From the NCBI GenBank assembly GCA_017935785.1, contig JAGBGU010000007.1, positions 1-38,169 on the forward strand: 38,169 nucleotides of DNA, written 5' to 3'. The notes under the pieces were generated by a model. That model had not been told where the DNA came from, searched no databases, and saw nothing but the letters and a program-made list of their open reading frames with translations. Positions 31,957-38,169 of the stretch are shown here, piece after piece (the stretch's first letter is position 1; every line of letters starts with the position of its first letter). The translations under genes and the position numbers were made by a program. Source of the stretch: Bacteroidaceae bacterium. Lineage in GTDB: Bacteria > Bacteroidota > Bacteroidia > Bacteroidales > Bacteroidaceae.

Positions 31957-33147
31957 CTAATACAGGAAGCCATACATCCACAAGGGTATGGTAAGGTCCT
32001 TGCCTTTTAATATGTCCCCCTGCACATAGACCACATCGCTGCTGCGACGCATTACATCCTCGGTTACGATGCGATAGCGCTGGTCTCCGTCCACAAAAAA
32101 TGTACTCCTGCGGTCGCCCACAGCCAAGTCGTGGCGCCCCCACAAAGCATTCTGGAAGAAGGTTTCAAGCAAAAGTTGGCGATCGACATGTTCCCTGGGT
32201 GCCAACGCATACATTAGGTTGGTATTGTGCATAAGCAGGCGAGCCGGTTTCTTGGGGAATTTGTCTTCGTTACGGAAAACCATGTTGATAAGGCGCGCAT
32301 CATTGAGATACTTAATGTAGTTCATGACTGTTGCGCGGCTGGTTGCCACGTCTGTGGCAAGCTGGCTCACATTGGGTGCACAGGCATTGTTGGTGGCCAA
32401 AAGATATAGCAGCTTCTTAATTTTGCAAAGGTACTTCAATTCAATCTGCTGGATATGCAGAATATCCACTTCTATCATCATATTCATTACCTTAAGCAGA
32501 TTCTCCGTAAAATCTGTCTTCTCCAGGAAGAAGGGGTAATAGCCATAATGCAGATACGTTTCGAAATATTCCATGGGATTGACCTCTGCCAATACTTCAT
32601 CAGCAATACGCTCGTGGCGGTTGAGAATTTCACGAAGTCCATGCGGACGAAGTTCCAGACCGGTACGGATATTGATGTACTCGCGAAGCGAAAAACCGCG
32701 CAAATTATAACTGCTGACCAGCCCGCACAACTCGGGGTTTTCCTCCTTCAGTCTCATTACCGAACTACCGGTAAAAACCACGCGCAAATGGGGATAGCGG
32801 TCATAAATGAGACGGATTTCCTGGCTCCATCGGGGCTGTTTGAACACCTGGTCAATAAGCAGCACCTGACCTCCGGAGCGTACAAACTCGCCGGCAAACT
32901 CATGCAGGGCATGCCCTTGGAAATAGAAATGGTTCATATTGACATAGAGACAACGGCGGTCACGCATGCCAAAATTTTCACGAGCATATTGAAGCAGGAA
33001 TGTGGTTTTACCTACTCCTCTACTGCCTTTGATTCCTATCAAACGGTCGCGCCAATTTATCTCGTCCATCAGCGCACGGCGCACTGGGACACCCAAGTGC
33101 TCCAACAAGTAACGATGTGTACGAAAGAATGTTTCAAGCATACCCAT
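31957..33147 (-). CDS. AAA_14/DUF4143 ATP-binding protein
   Basis: 396 residues. Walker A at residues 41-48 (GSRGVGKT), Walker B near LLIDQVFK, and the sensor-like VVFTGSSVMRLKEENPEL segment, then the DUF4143 part with a winged-helix-like segment (NVSQLATDVATSRATVMNYI, then NDARLINMVFRNEDK). These proteins form a common, poorly understood bacterial family; roles as toxin-antitoxin-like or restriction-accessory ATPases have been suggested but none is shown here. The frame opens at 33168, but the -7 box at 33166-33173 overlaps that start, so the ATG at 33147 (or 33141) is more likely. Confidence 0.85.
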   Translation of the reverse strand: MGMLETFFRTHRYLLEHLGVPVRRALMDEINWRDRLIGIKGSRGVGKTTFLLQYARENFGMRDRRCLYVNMNHFYFQGHALHEFAGEFVRSGGQVLLIDQVFKQPRWSQEIRLIYDRYPHLRVVFTGSSVMRLKEENPELCGLVSSYNLRGFSLREYINIRTGLELRPHGLREILNRHERIADEVLAEVNPMEYFETYLHYGYYPFFLEKTDFTENLLKVMNMMIEVDILHIQQIELKYLCKIKKLLYLLATNNACAPNVSQLATDVATSRATVMNYIKYLNDARLINMVFRNEDKFPKKPARLLMHNTNLMYALAPREHVDRQLLLETFFQNALWGRHDLAVGDRRSTFFVDGDQRYRIVTEDVMRRSSDVVYVQGDILKGKDLTIPLWMYGFLY

Positions 33148-33165
33148 TTCTGATAATAACGGGTA

Positions 33166-33173
33166 CAAAGTTA
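33166..33173 (-). promoter_or_regulatory. -7 box of the ATPase gene
   Basis: TAACTTTG on the minus strand fits TAnnTTTG; start near 33161, leader about 14 nt to the ATG at 33147. Confidence 0.55.
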
Positions 33174-33216
33174 ATGAAAAAACCTAAAATTGCAAAGTCT
33201 CTTTGACAAAAAGTGA

Positions 33217-33909
33217 CTATTTTGCAGGGAAAACAGAGATATGGCGCATCTGGCCCATTATGGCGGTCTGGCGCCGGAGTATATACTTTGATGGCTTGCG
33301 GCTGTCAAACTTTAACGGGTTGGGTAAAGTTGCCGCCACAAGAGCACAATTTGCACGAGTCAGTTCGGAACTTGACCGATTGAAATGCCACTGGGCTACT
33401 GCCTCGGCCCCGTATACGCCATCTCCCATCTCTATGGAATTGAGGTACACTTCCATAATACGGCGTTTGCCCCAAATACATTCTATCAGGACCGTGAAAT
33501 AGGCTTCCAAACCTTTTCTTAACCAACTGGAACCCGGCCACAAAAAAACATTCTTAGCCGTCTGCTGCGATATGGTGCTGCCCCCACGAAGTTTCTTGCC
33601 TTTTTCCTTATGATCCTTCACGGCCTTCTGAATTTCCACAAAATCAAAGCCATTGTGCGTAAGGAAACGCTGGTCTTCACTGGCCATCACTGCCACGGGC
33701 ATATAAACTGACATGGAGTCCATGGGCACCCAATGATGCCGCATACGAATGGTCTCGCCACGGGACACCTGTTGTGCGCATCGTATAACCATTAATGGGG
33801 TTATATGAACAGGCATCCATTTGTATGCAAAAACAAAAAGGATTGTGCTCCCCAAAAACAGGAGCACAATCCATCTTATCGTCCGCTGGATACGTTTCAG
33901 CAAGTTCAT
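33217..33909 (-). CDS. mtgA: Monofunctional peptidoglycan glycosyltransferase
   Basis: 230 residues of the GT51 family, which polymerises lipid II into glycan strands at the inner membrane. One N-terminal membrane segment (IVLLFLGSTILFVFAYKW, residues 14-31). Catalytic Glu E78 in the motif ASEDQRF, then RGGSTISQQTAKNVFLWPG (108-126), RKGLEAYFT and the second Glu E153 in RRIMEVYLNSIEMG; all GT51 motifs are present, and there is no transpeptidase domain. Length fits MtgA. Its start codon shares a base with the stop codon of the OmpA-family lipoprotein gene (TAATG), so the two are translated from one mRNA, a sensible cell-wall pair. Confidence 0.95.
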   Translation of the reverse strand: MNLLKRIQRTIRWIVLLFLGSTILFVFAYKWMPVHITPLMVIRCAQQVSRGETIRMRHHWVPMDSMSVYMPVAVMASEDQRFLTHNGFDFVEIQKAVKDHKEKGKKLRGGSTISQQTAKNVFLWPGSSWLRKGLEAYFTVLIECIWGKRRIMEVYLNSIEMGDGVYGAEAVAQWHFNRSSSELTRANCALVAATLPNPLKFDSRKPSKYILRRQTAIMGQMRHISVFPAK

Positions 33910-34628
33910 TATTGCAAAGTTCCGGCATTTGCCGCATCAATCATTTCCTGGCTGGCATAGAGATAGATTTCTACACGGCGGCTGGCCACACGGTCTTCTT
34001 TTCCGTCAGGACCATATACCAAGAAATCGGGATTCTCGCCAAAACCTTCGGTACTGGTAATCTGAGAGGGGTCTACACGGCAGGTTCCGGTAAGGTATGC
34101 CTTAACGGCATTGGCGCGGCTCTGGCTGAGCGAAAGGTTAAGAGCGTCTGAACCGTCGCTGCTGGCAAAACCCTGAATAGAAACATCCACATCTGAATAA
34201 ATGTTAAGCACTTCGCTGGCAAACTTCTTCAGGGATGTCTTGGCGGCAGGCTGTAAGTCTGACTTTCCGGCAGCGAAAAGCACGCCATTGTCAAGGGTTA
34301 CCTTCACGGCTTCCAGACCGCGACCGTCCTTTGTGGTCTCAACCGTTGCGTCTGCCATTGCAGCGGCAGCAGCGGCCTTAGCCTTGTCCATCTTACGTCC
34401 GATGAGCGCTCCTGCAGTTGTTCCCACTGCCACACCGGCTGCGGCACCAATAGCAGCACCCTTACCTGCGTTTCCAGTTGCCTTGCCAATCAATGCACCC
34501 ACACCGGCACCCAAAGCACCGCCGCCTCCGGCACCAATCAACGAACCCTTAAGCGTATTAGAGGCTCCACAACCTGACAACAAAATTGAGATTCCGGCCA
34601 CACCGGCAATTGTCTTGAATAATTTCAT
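33909..34628 (-). CDS. OmpA-family lipoprotein with glycine zipper
   Basis: 239 residues. Lipobox ISILLSGC (Cys20). Residues 30-85 are a glycine-zipper segment (GGGGALGAGVGALIGKATG, GAAIGAAAGVAVGTTAGALI). The C-terminal 120 residues are an OmpA peptidoglycan-binding domain (LFAAGKSDLQPAAKTSLKKF, IQGFASSDGSDALNLSLSQ, SRANAVKAYL, then RVASRRVEIYLYAS). It would tether the outer membrane to peptidoglycan and is similar in plan to the E. coli YiaD type. First gene of the unit with mtgA; divergent from proS, with two candidate promoters. Confidence 0.93.
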   Translation of the reverse strand: MKLFKTIAGVAGISILLSGCGASNTLKGSLIGAGGGGALGAGVGALIGKATGNAGKGAAIGAAAGVAVGTTAGALIGRKMDKAKAAAAAAMADATVETTKDGRGLEAVKVTLDNGVLFAAGKSDLQPAAKTSLKKFASEVLNIYSDVDVSIQGFASSDGSDALNLSLSQSRANAVKAYLTGTCRVDPSQITSTEGFGENPDFLVYGPDGKEDRVASRRVEIYLYASQEMIDAANAGTLQ

Positions 34629-34693
34629 AGTTCCTAAAAATTAATATTAATATAATGTTAACAATTCCAAGCCTAATACTTAATGTAAGACAT

Positions 34694-34701
34694 CAAAGAT
34701 A
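34694..34701 (-). promoter_or_regulatory. -7 box of the OmpA-mtgA unit (proximal)
   Basis: TATCTTTG on the minus strand; start near 34689, leader about 60 nt. Confidence 0.6.
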
Positions 34702-34734
34702 CTTATGCTCTCTATATCTGCCTTTTTTCAAACA

Positions 34735-34742
34735 CAAAGATA
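34735..34742 (-). promoter_or_regulatory. -7 box of the OmpA-mtgA unit (distal)
   Basis: A second perfect TATCTTTG, 41 bp further upstream; leader about 100 nt if used. Confidence 0.4.
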
Positions 34743-34785
34743 TATATTTTTATTCAACAGGAACATGATTTTGCGTTATTTTTCG

Positions 34786-34793
34786 TATTTTTG
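34786..34793 (+). promoter_or_regulatory. -7 box of proS
   Basis: TATTTTTG fits TAnnTTTG; start near 34798, leader about 28 nt. Confidence 0.55.
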
Positions 34794-34825
34794 CAAAAAT
34801 TTTCACAAAAACTCACATTTTACCT

Positions 34826-36304
34826 ATGGCAAAAGAATTAGAATTCCTCACCAAAAGAAGTGAGGATTACTCAAAATGGTACAACGAACTGGTAGTTAAA
34901 GCCGACCTGGCCGAGCAATCCGACGTGCGCGGCTGTATGGTGATAAAGCCTTACGGCTATGCCATCTGGGAAAAAATGCAACGCATTCTGGATGAGATGT
35001 TCAAGGAAACCGGAGTGCAGAACGCTTACTTTCCCCTGCTCATCCCTAAATCTTTCCTCAGCAGAGAAGCAGAACATGTTGAAGGTTTTGCCAAGGAATG
35101 CGCCGTTGTTACACACTATCGTCTGAAAACCAACGAAACACACGACGGAGTGGTAGTTGACCCTGCCGCACGTTTGGAAGAAGAACTCATCATACGCCCC
35201 ACCAGCGAAACCATCATCTGGAATACCTTCAAGAACTGGATTCATTCTTACCGTGACCTGCCAGTACTTTGCAACCAATGGTGTAACGTAATGAGATGGG
35301 AAATGCGCACCCGACTGTTCCTTCGTACTGCAGAATTCCTCTGGCAAGAAGGACACACCGCTCATGCCACCAGAGAAGAGGCAGAAGAACGCGCACGCCA
35401 AATGTTGAAGATTTACGCTGAATTTGCGGAAAAATATATGGCAGTACCCGTAGTACAGGGAGTAAAGAGCGAGACTGAGCGTTTCGCCGGTGCATTAGAC
35501 ACCTATACCATCGAGGCCATGATGCAGGATGGCAAGGCACTGCAAAGCGGTACCAGCCATTTCCTGGGTCAGAATTTCGGTAAGGCATTCGATGTACAAT
35601 TCCTAAATAAAGAAAACAAACCCGAATATGCTTGGGCTACAAGCTGGGGAGTGAGCACCCGTCTGATGGGAGCACTTATCATGACCCACTCTGACGATAA
35701 CGGTTTGGTATTACCCCCTGCCCTGGCTCCTATCCAGGTTGTAATTATCCCCATCGGAAAACCTGCCCAGATGGAACAGCTGGATGCTAAAGCACAAGAA
35801 ATAGTAAATGATTTGAAAGCTTTGGGAGTAAGTGTAAAGTATGACAATGCCGACAACAAACGCCCCGGCTTCAAGTTTGCCGACTATGAACTGAAAGGAG
35901 TTCCCGTACGCTTGGTTCTGGGTGCACGCGACTTGGAGCAGGGTGTAGTGGAAATCATGCGCCGCGACACTCTTGAAAAAGAAAACGTTCCCGTTGAAGG
36001 TATTGCCCAATACATAAAGGGGCTGCTTGACAACATTCAGCAGAACATCTTCAAGAAAGCAAAGGATTTCCGTGACAGCCATATTTACGAATGTGACAAT
36101 TACGACGAATTCAAGGCTCGCGTGAAAGACGGAGGCTTCTTCCTCTGTCACTGGGACGGTACTGCTGAAACTGAAGCAAAAATCAAGGAAGAGACACAAG
36201 CGACTATCCGTTGTGTACCTTATGGTTATGAGCAAACGCCTGGCGTGGACATGGTTAGCGGCAAACCCGCTGTTGCCCGCGTGCTAATGGCTCGTTCATA
36301 TTAA
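34826..36304 (+). CDS. proS: Proline-tRNA ligase, short archaeal/eukaryotic type
   Basis: 492 residues, cytoplasmic class II synthetase that charges tRNA-Pro. Motif 1 region [18 protein letters not shown] and [11 protein letters not shown]; motif 2 [20 protein letters not shown]; motif 3 region [19 protein letters not shown]. The anticodon-binding domain follows [14 protein letters not shown], and the C-terminal domain ends [10 protein letters not shown] with the terminal Tyr of this subtype. There is no editing (INS) domain, as in the archaeal/eukaryotic-like form found in Bacteroidetes. Translation starts at the first ATG after the promoter. Monocistronic, with a strong terminator 20 bp downstream. 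Confidence 0.97.
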   Translation: MAKELEFLTKRSEDYSKWYNELVVKADLAEQSDVRGCMVIKPYGYAIWEKMQRILDEMFKETGVQNAYFPLLIPKSFLSREAEHVEGFAKECAVVTHYRLKTNETHDGVVVDPAARLEEELIIRPTSETIIWNTFKNWIHSYRDLPVLCNQWCNVMRWEMRTRLFLRTAEFLWQEGHTAHATREEAEERARQMLKIYAEFAEKYMAVPVVQGVKSETERFAGALDTYTIEAMMQDGKALQSGTSHFLGQNFGKAFDVQFLNKENKPEYAWATSWGVSTRLMGALIMTHSDDNGLVLPPALAPIQVVIIPIGKPAQMEQLDAKAQEIVNDLKALGVSVKYDNADNKRPGFKFADYELKGVPVRLVLGARDLEQGVVEIMRRDTLEKENVPVEGIAQYIKGLLDNIQQNIFKKAKDFRDSHIYECDNYDEFKARVKDGGFFLCHWDGTAETEAKIKEETQATIRCVPYGYEQTPGVDMVSGKPAVARVLMARSY

Positions 36305-36323
36305 AAGCACTAAAGTAATACAA

Positions 36324-36374
36324 AGCATCTCCCGTTCACAATTTTTCAAACTGAGGTTGTGAACGGGAGATGCT
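36324..36374. terminator. Bidirectional terminator between proS and the beta-helix gene
   Basis: AGCATCTCCCGTTCACAA (36324-36341) pairs perfectly over 18 bp with 36357-36374, followed on the plus strand by CCTTTATT. It sits between convergent genes and can serve both. Confidence 0.9.
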
Positions 36375-36423
36375 CCTTTATTACAGGTATTTCAGTCCCC
36401 TGAAATTCTGTAATTCACAGGCA

Positions 36424-37893
36424 TCAGGGTATGTCATCCTCATCAACAAAAATATAACGGCCACCTTCTTCATCAAATAATGTTCTCATCAGATTGCCAT
36501 AATTTTCATCTACCGGATATGTCTTTTCGGGTGAGCCCAACAAGGCATCTGTACCCTTAAGCAATATATGGACATTGTCTTGCAGCTTTGGGAGCCATTC
36601 TGGTTTATCAGCAGAGATATGAAGTGAATGCGGTTTACTGCGGTCAAACACATTTCGCACTATACGGAAATTAGATGCTTTATTATAATGCCCCCAGTTC
36701 TTAATCAGCGCAGGAGTCATCTTATCTGGGCGTTGATTGCCAAAACCATATCCTGCGCGACGCAATATGTTATCTGTGAACAAAACATTTTGCATCCGAC
36801 GATTTGCCCCGTTTTCAGCAGAACCGACAAAATATTCAATTGCATAAACACAATCTTCAATCAAATTGTTAGAATAAGTAATATTTTGCATTAACACCTC
36901 CTCATTACCGACTGCAGAAATCTGATGCGTAATGCCTGCATCATAGCATTGATACACATAACAATGATCAATGACATAACGGCCGCAACCTCCATAAATT
37001 TCTATTCCATTTCCATAACGGGTAGGCTGTCTGTCGCCATAAAACTGAATACTACCGCCTATCCAGCCTAATTCACAGTTTCTCACCACAAGGCTGCGGG
37101 TCGTACCGCTTCCGATACCGTGGGAACCTACATATTTGATGCAGAAATTATCTATCGTGACATCATCCGTTGCGTAAAATCCATGCCTTCTGACTGGCAT
37201 CTCAATCGACTTGAAACGCTCCGAAGGGTTACCATGATGCGAACAAAGATAGACAACACCATTATCAGGTTCATGCCAGAAATCCAAGTCTCGACGTAAA
37301 TCTGCAAATGATGTGAATTTCTCATCTAAATCAATATGTAAGGTAGTACTTCTATCATCTGATAACCGTTTCATCACTTTAAATGCTGTCTCTTCACCAT
37401 CATTAAATACAAGTACGGCAACATCAAGTTTAATGGGTTCACTATAGGCATACACATGTGGCACAGAAGTTTCTACCCACGTTCCACTTACGGCAGCATT
37501 AAATGGGGAACCATTAAGAATTGGTTTATCTCCTTTACCATAAGCAGAATAAGTAACACCAGCCTTTGTATGGATGCAGCCTCTCCACATATCACCACGT
37601 TTAAAAAGAACTACGTCACCGCTGTGAAGATTTATGGAATTAACTTTATCCAAAGACTTAAAAGGATGTTCTATATCTGTTCCAGTATAGGCATCATCTC
37701 CATCTGATGAGACATAATAAACGGCTCCATTGATTGTATAATCTGACTTTGCCCGTAAAATAGTCTTTTTTAATCTTCGAGCTTTTCGCTCAATATCTAT
37801 ATAATCTGTATTCAAGATTTTACCATTGGCAGAGCTGGCAAAAGTGAAAAACAAAAACAACAAAAGGAGCTGAAACGAATAATGACACTTCAT
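36424..37893 (-). CDS. Secreted right-handed parallel beta-helix protein
   Basis: 489 residues with a signal peptide (KCHYSFQLLLLFLFFTFASS). The first domain carries the phrase YYVSSDGDDAYTGTDIEHPF followed by KSLDKVN and LHSGDVVLFKRGDMWRG, typical of pectate-lyase-like right-handed beta-helix (NosD/Pel9A-like) enzymes. Residues about 250-420 contain helix-coil repeats (IDNFCIKYVG, LVVRNCELGWIGG, YVIDHCYVYQCYDAG, YSNNLIEDCVYAIEY and FTDNILRRAGYG). Catalytic residues are not recognisable, so it may be a lyase, hydrolase or epimerase on an acidic polysaccharide. Codon use is AT-rich, like the pilus genes. The frame opens at 37944, but the -7 box at 37921-37928 lies inside, so the ATG at 37893 is chosen. 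Confidence 0.8.
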   Translation of the reverse strand: MKCHYSFQLLLLFLFFTFASSANGKILNTDYIDIERKARRLKKTILRAKSDYTINGAVYYVSSDGDDAYTGTDIEHPFKSLDKVNSINLHSGDVVLFKRGDMWRGCIHTKAGVTYSAYGKGDKPILNGSPFNAAVSGTWVETSVPHVYAYSEPIKLDVAVLVFNDGEETAFKVMKRLSDDRSTTLHIDLDEKFTSFADLRRDLDFWHEPDNGVVYLCSHHGNPSERFKSIEMPVRRHGFYATDDVTIDNFCIKYVGSHGIGSGTTRSLVVRNCELGWIGGSIQFYGDRQPTRYGNGIEIYGGCGRYVIDHCYVYQCYDAGITHQISAVGNEEVLMQNITYSNNLIEDCVYAIEYFVGSAENGANRRMQNVLFTDNILRRAGYGFGNQRPDKMTPALIKNWGHYNKASNFRIVRNVFDRSKPHSLHISADKPEWLPKLQDNVHILLKGTDALLGSPEKTYPVDENYGNLMRTLFDEEGGRYIFVDEDDIP

Positions 37894-37920
37894 TTTACAA
37901 ATAATATGAATATTTATACA

Positions 37921-37928
37921 CAAAATTA
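37921..37928 (-). promoter_or_regulatory. -7 box of the beta-helix gene
   Basis: TAATTTTG fits TAnnTTTG; start near 37916, leader about 23 nt. Confidence 0.5.
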
Positions 37929-37983
37929 CAAAAAAATGTAACACGGATAAAAACTTTCGTGGTAATATATAAAATGCGCATAC

Positions 37984-38021
37984 AGAAAAAGCGTTCCGTA
38001 CACTCTCCGTATACGGAACGC
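37984..38021 (-). terminator. Terminator of the rRNA operon
   Basis: GCGTTCCGTA (37991-38000) pairs with TACGGAACGC (38012-38021) and on the minus strand is followed by TTTTTC, 12 bp past the 5S gene. Confidence 0.9.
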
Positions 38022-38033
38022 TCCCTCAAAAAA

Positions 38034-38142
38034 AACGGCGGCTACCTACTCTCCCACGGGTGTGCAGTACCATCGGCGCGGGCGGGCTTAACTGCTCTGT
38101 TCGGAATGGGAAGAGGTGGGACCCCGCCACTATAGCCACCTC
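38034..38142 (-). rRNA. rrf: 5S ribosomal RNA
   Basis: About 109 nt. The minus strand shows the 5S landmarks CCATTCCGAACAGAGCAGTT, AAGCCC, GCCGATGGTACTGC and GTGGGAGAGTAGG. The terminal helix GGTGGCT/AGCCGCC closes the molecule. It is the last gene of an rRNA operon whose 23S gene would lie beyond the right edge. Exact ends are uncertain by a few bases. Confidence 0.96.
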
Positions 38143-38169
38143 AATGACAATAATGACAAATCACGACAA

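Overview
The window looks like a piece of a Bacteroidales chromosome (Bacteroidaceae or Prevotellaceae; I cannot place the genus). The evidence is a Bacteroidetes-type -7 promoter box (TAnnTTTG) in front of many genes, no obvious Shine-Dalgarno sequences, Mfa/Fim-type pilus genes, a TonB receptor, type IX-secretion-like C-terminal tails, a Bacteroidales HU-like protein, a short proline-tRNA ligase of the archaeal/eukaryotic type, and a typical Bacteroides-like 5S rRNA. It begins exactly in the end of an IS-like repeat and ends in the 5S gene of an rRNA operon, so it is probably a whole draft contig broken at two repeats.

Layout. 1-416: an IS-like end with a transposase that stops after 11 codons, and no convincing gene after it. 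417-4034: an MBL-fold hydrolase, a small outer-membrane barrel and the CstA transporter (all minus), with a LuxR-type regulator divergent from cstA. 4083-6803: a GHL10-type secreted glycosidase and a flavodiiron protein in one transcription unit. 6900-9655: a TonB-dependent receptor followed by a small lipoprotein. 9955-14040: an AT-rich three-gene pilus operon (DUF3575/OmpA-like protein, FimB/Mfa2-like anchor lipoprotein, fimbrillin-like lipoprotein) preceded by a long, structured, gene-free leader. 14661-24894: three secreted surface proteins (EEP nuclease/phosphatase with F5/8C domain, a 1496-residue GLUG protein, a 1151-residue FN3-type repeat protein), all with short C-terminal tails like T9SS cargo signals. 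25152-27862: an HU-like DNA-binding protein coupled to a secreted six-hairpin glycosidase-like protein. 28321-36304: pyruvate:ferredoxin oxidoreductase, a DUF4143-type ATPase, mtgA and an OmpA-family lipoprotein (minus), then proS (plus). 36424-37893: a secreted parallel beta-helix protein. 38034-38142: 5S rRNA.

The least explained part is in the non-coding DNA. Short palindromes stand in tandem at two-helical-turn spacing at three places: five at 21 bp upstream of the HU-like gene, four at 22 bp upstream of the GLUG gene, and two at 22 bp inside the MBL gene. The pilus operon has a leader of roughly 280-370 nt holding two large hairpins, a U-tract after mutually exclusive stems, and a G-quadruplex motif very like the one upstream of Neisseria pilE. 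A roughly 200-bp element with 20-bp terminal inverted repeats sits at 21209-21409, with a fragment of it next to the IS at the left edge.

All calls are from reading the sequence; no database search was run, so family names rest on recognised motifs and promoter positions on the consensus only.
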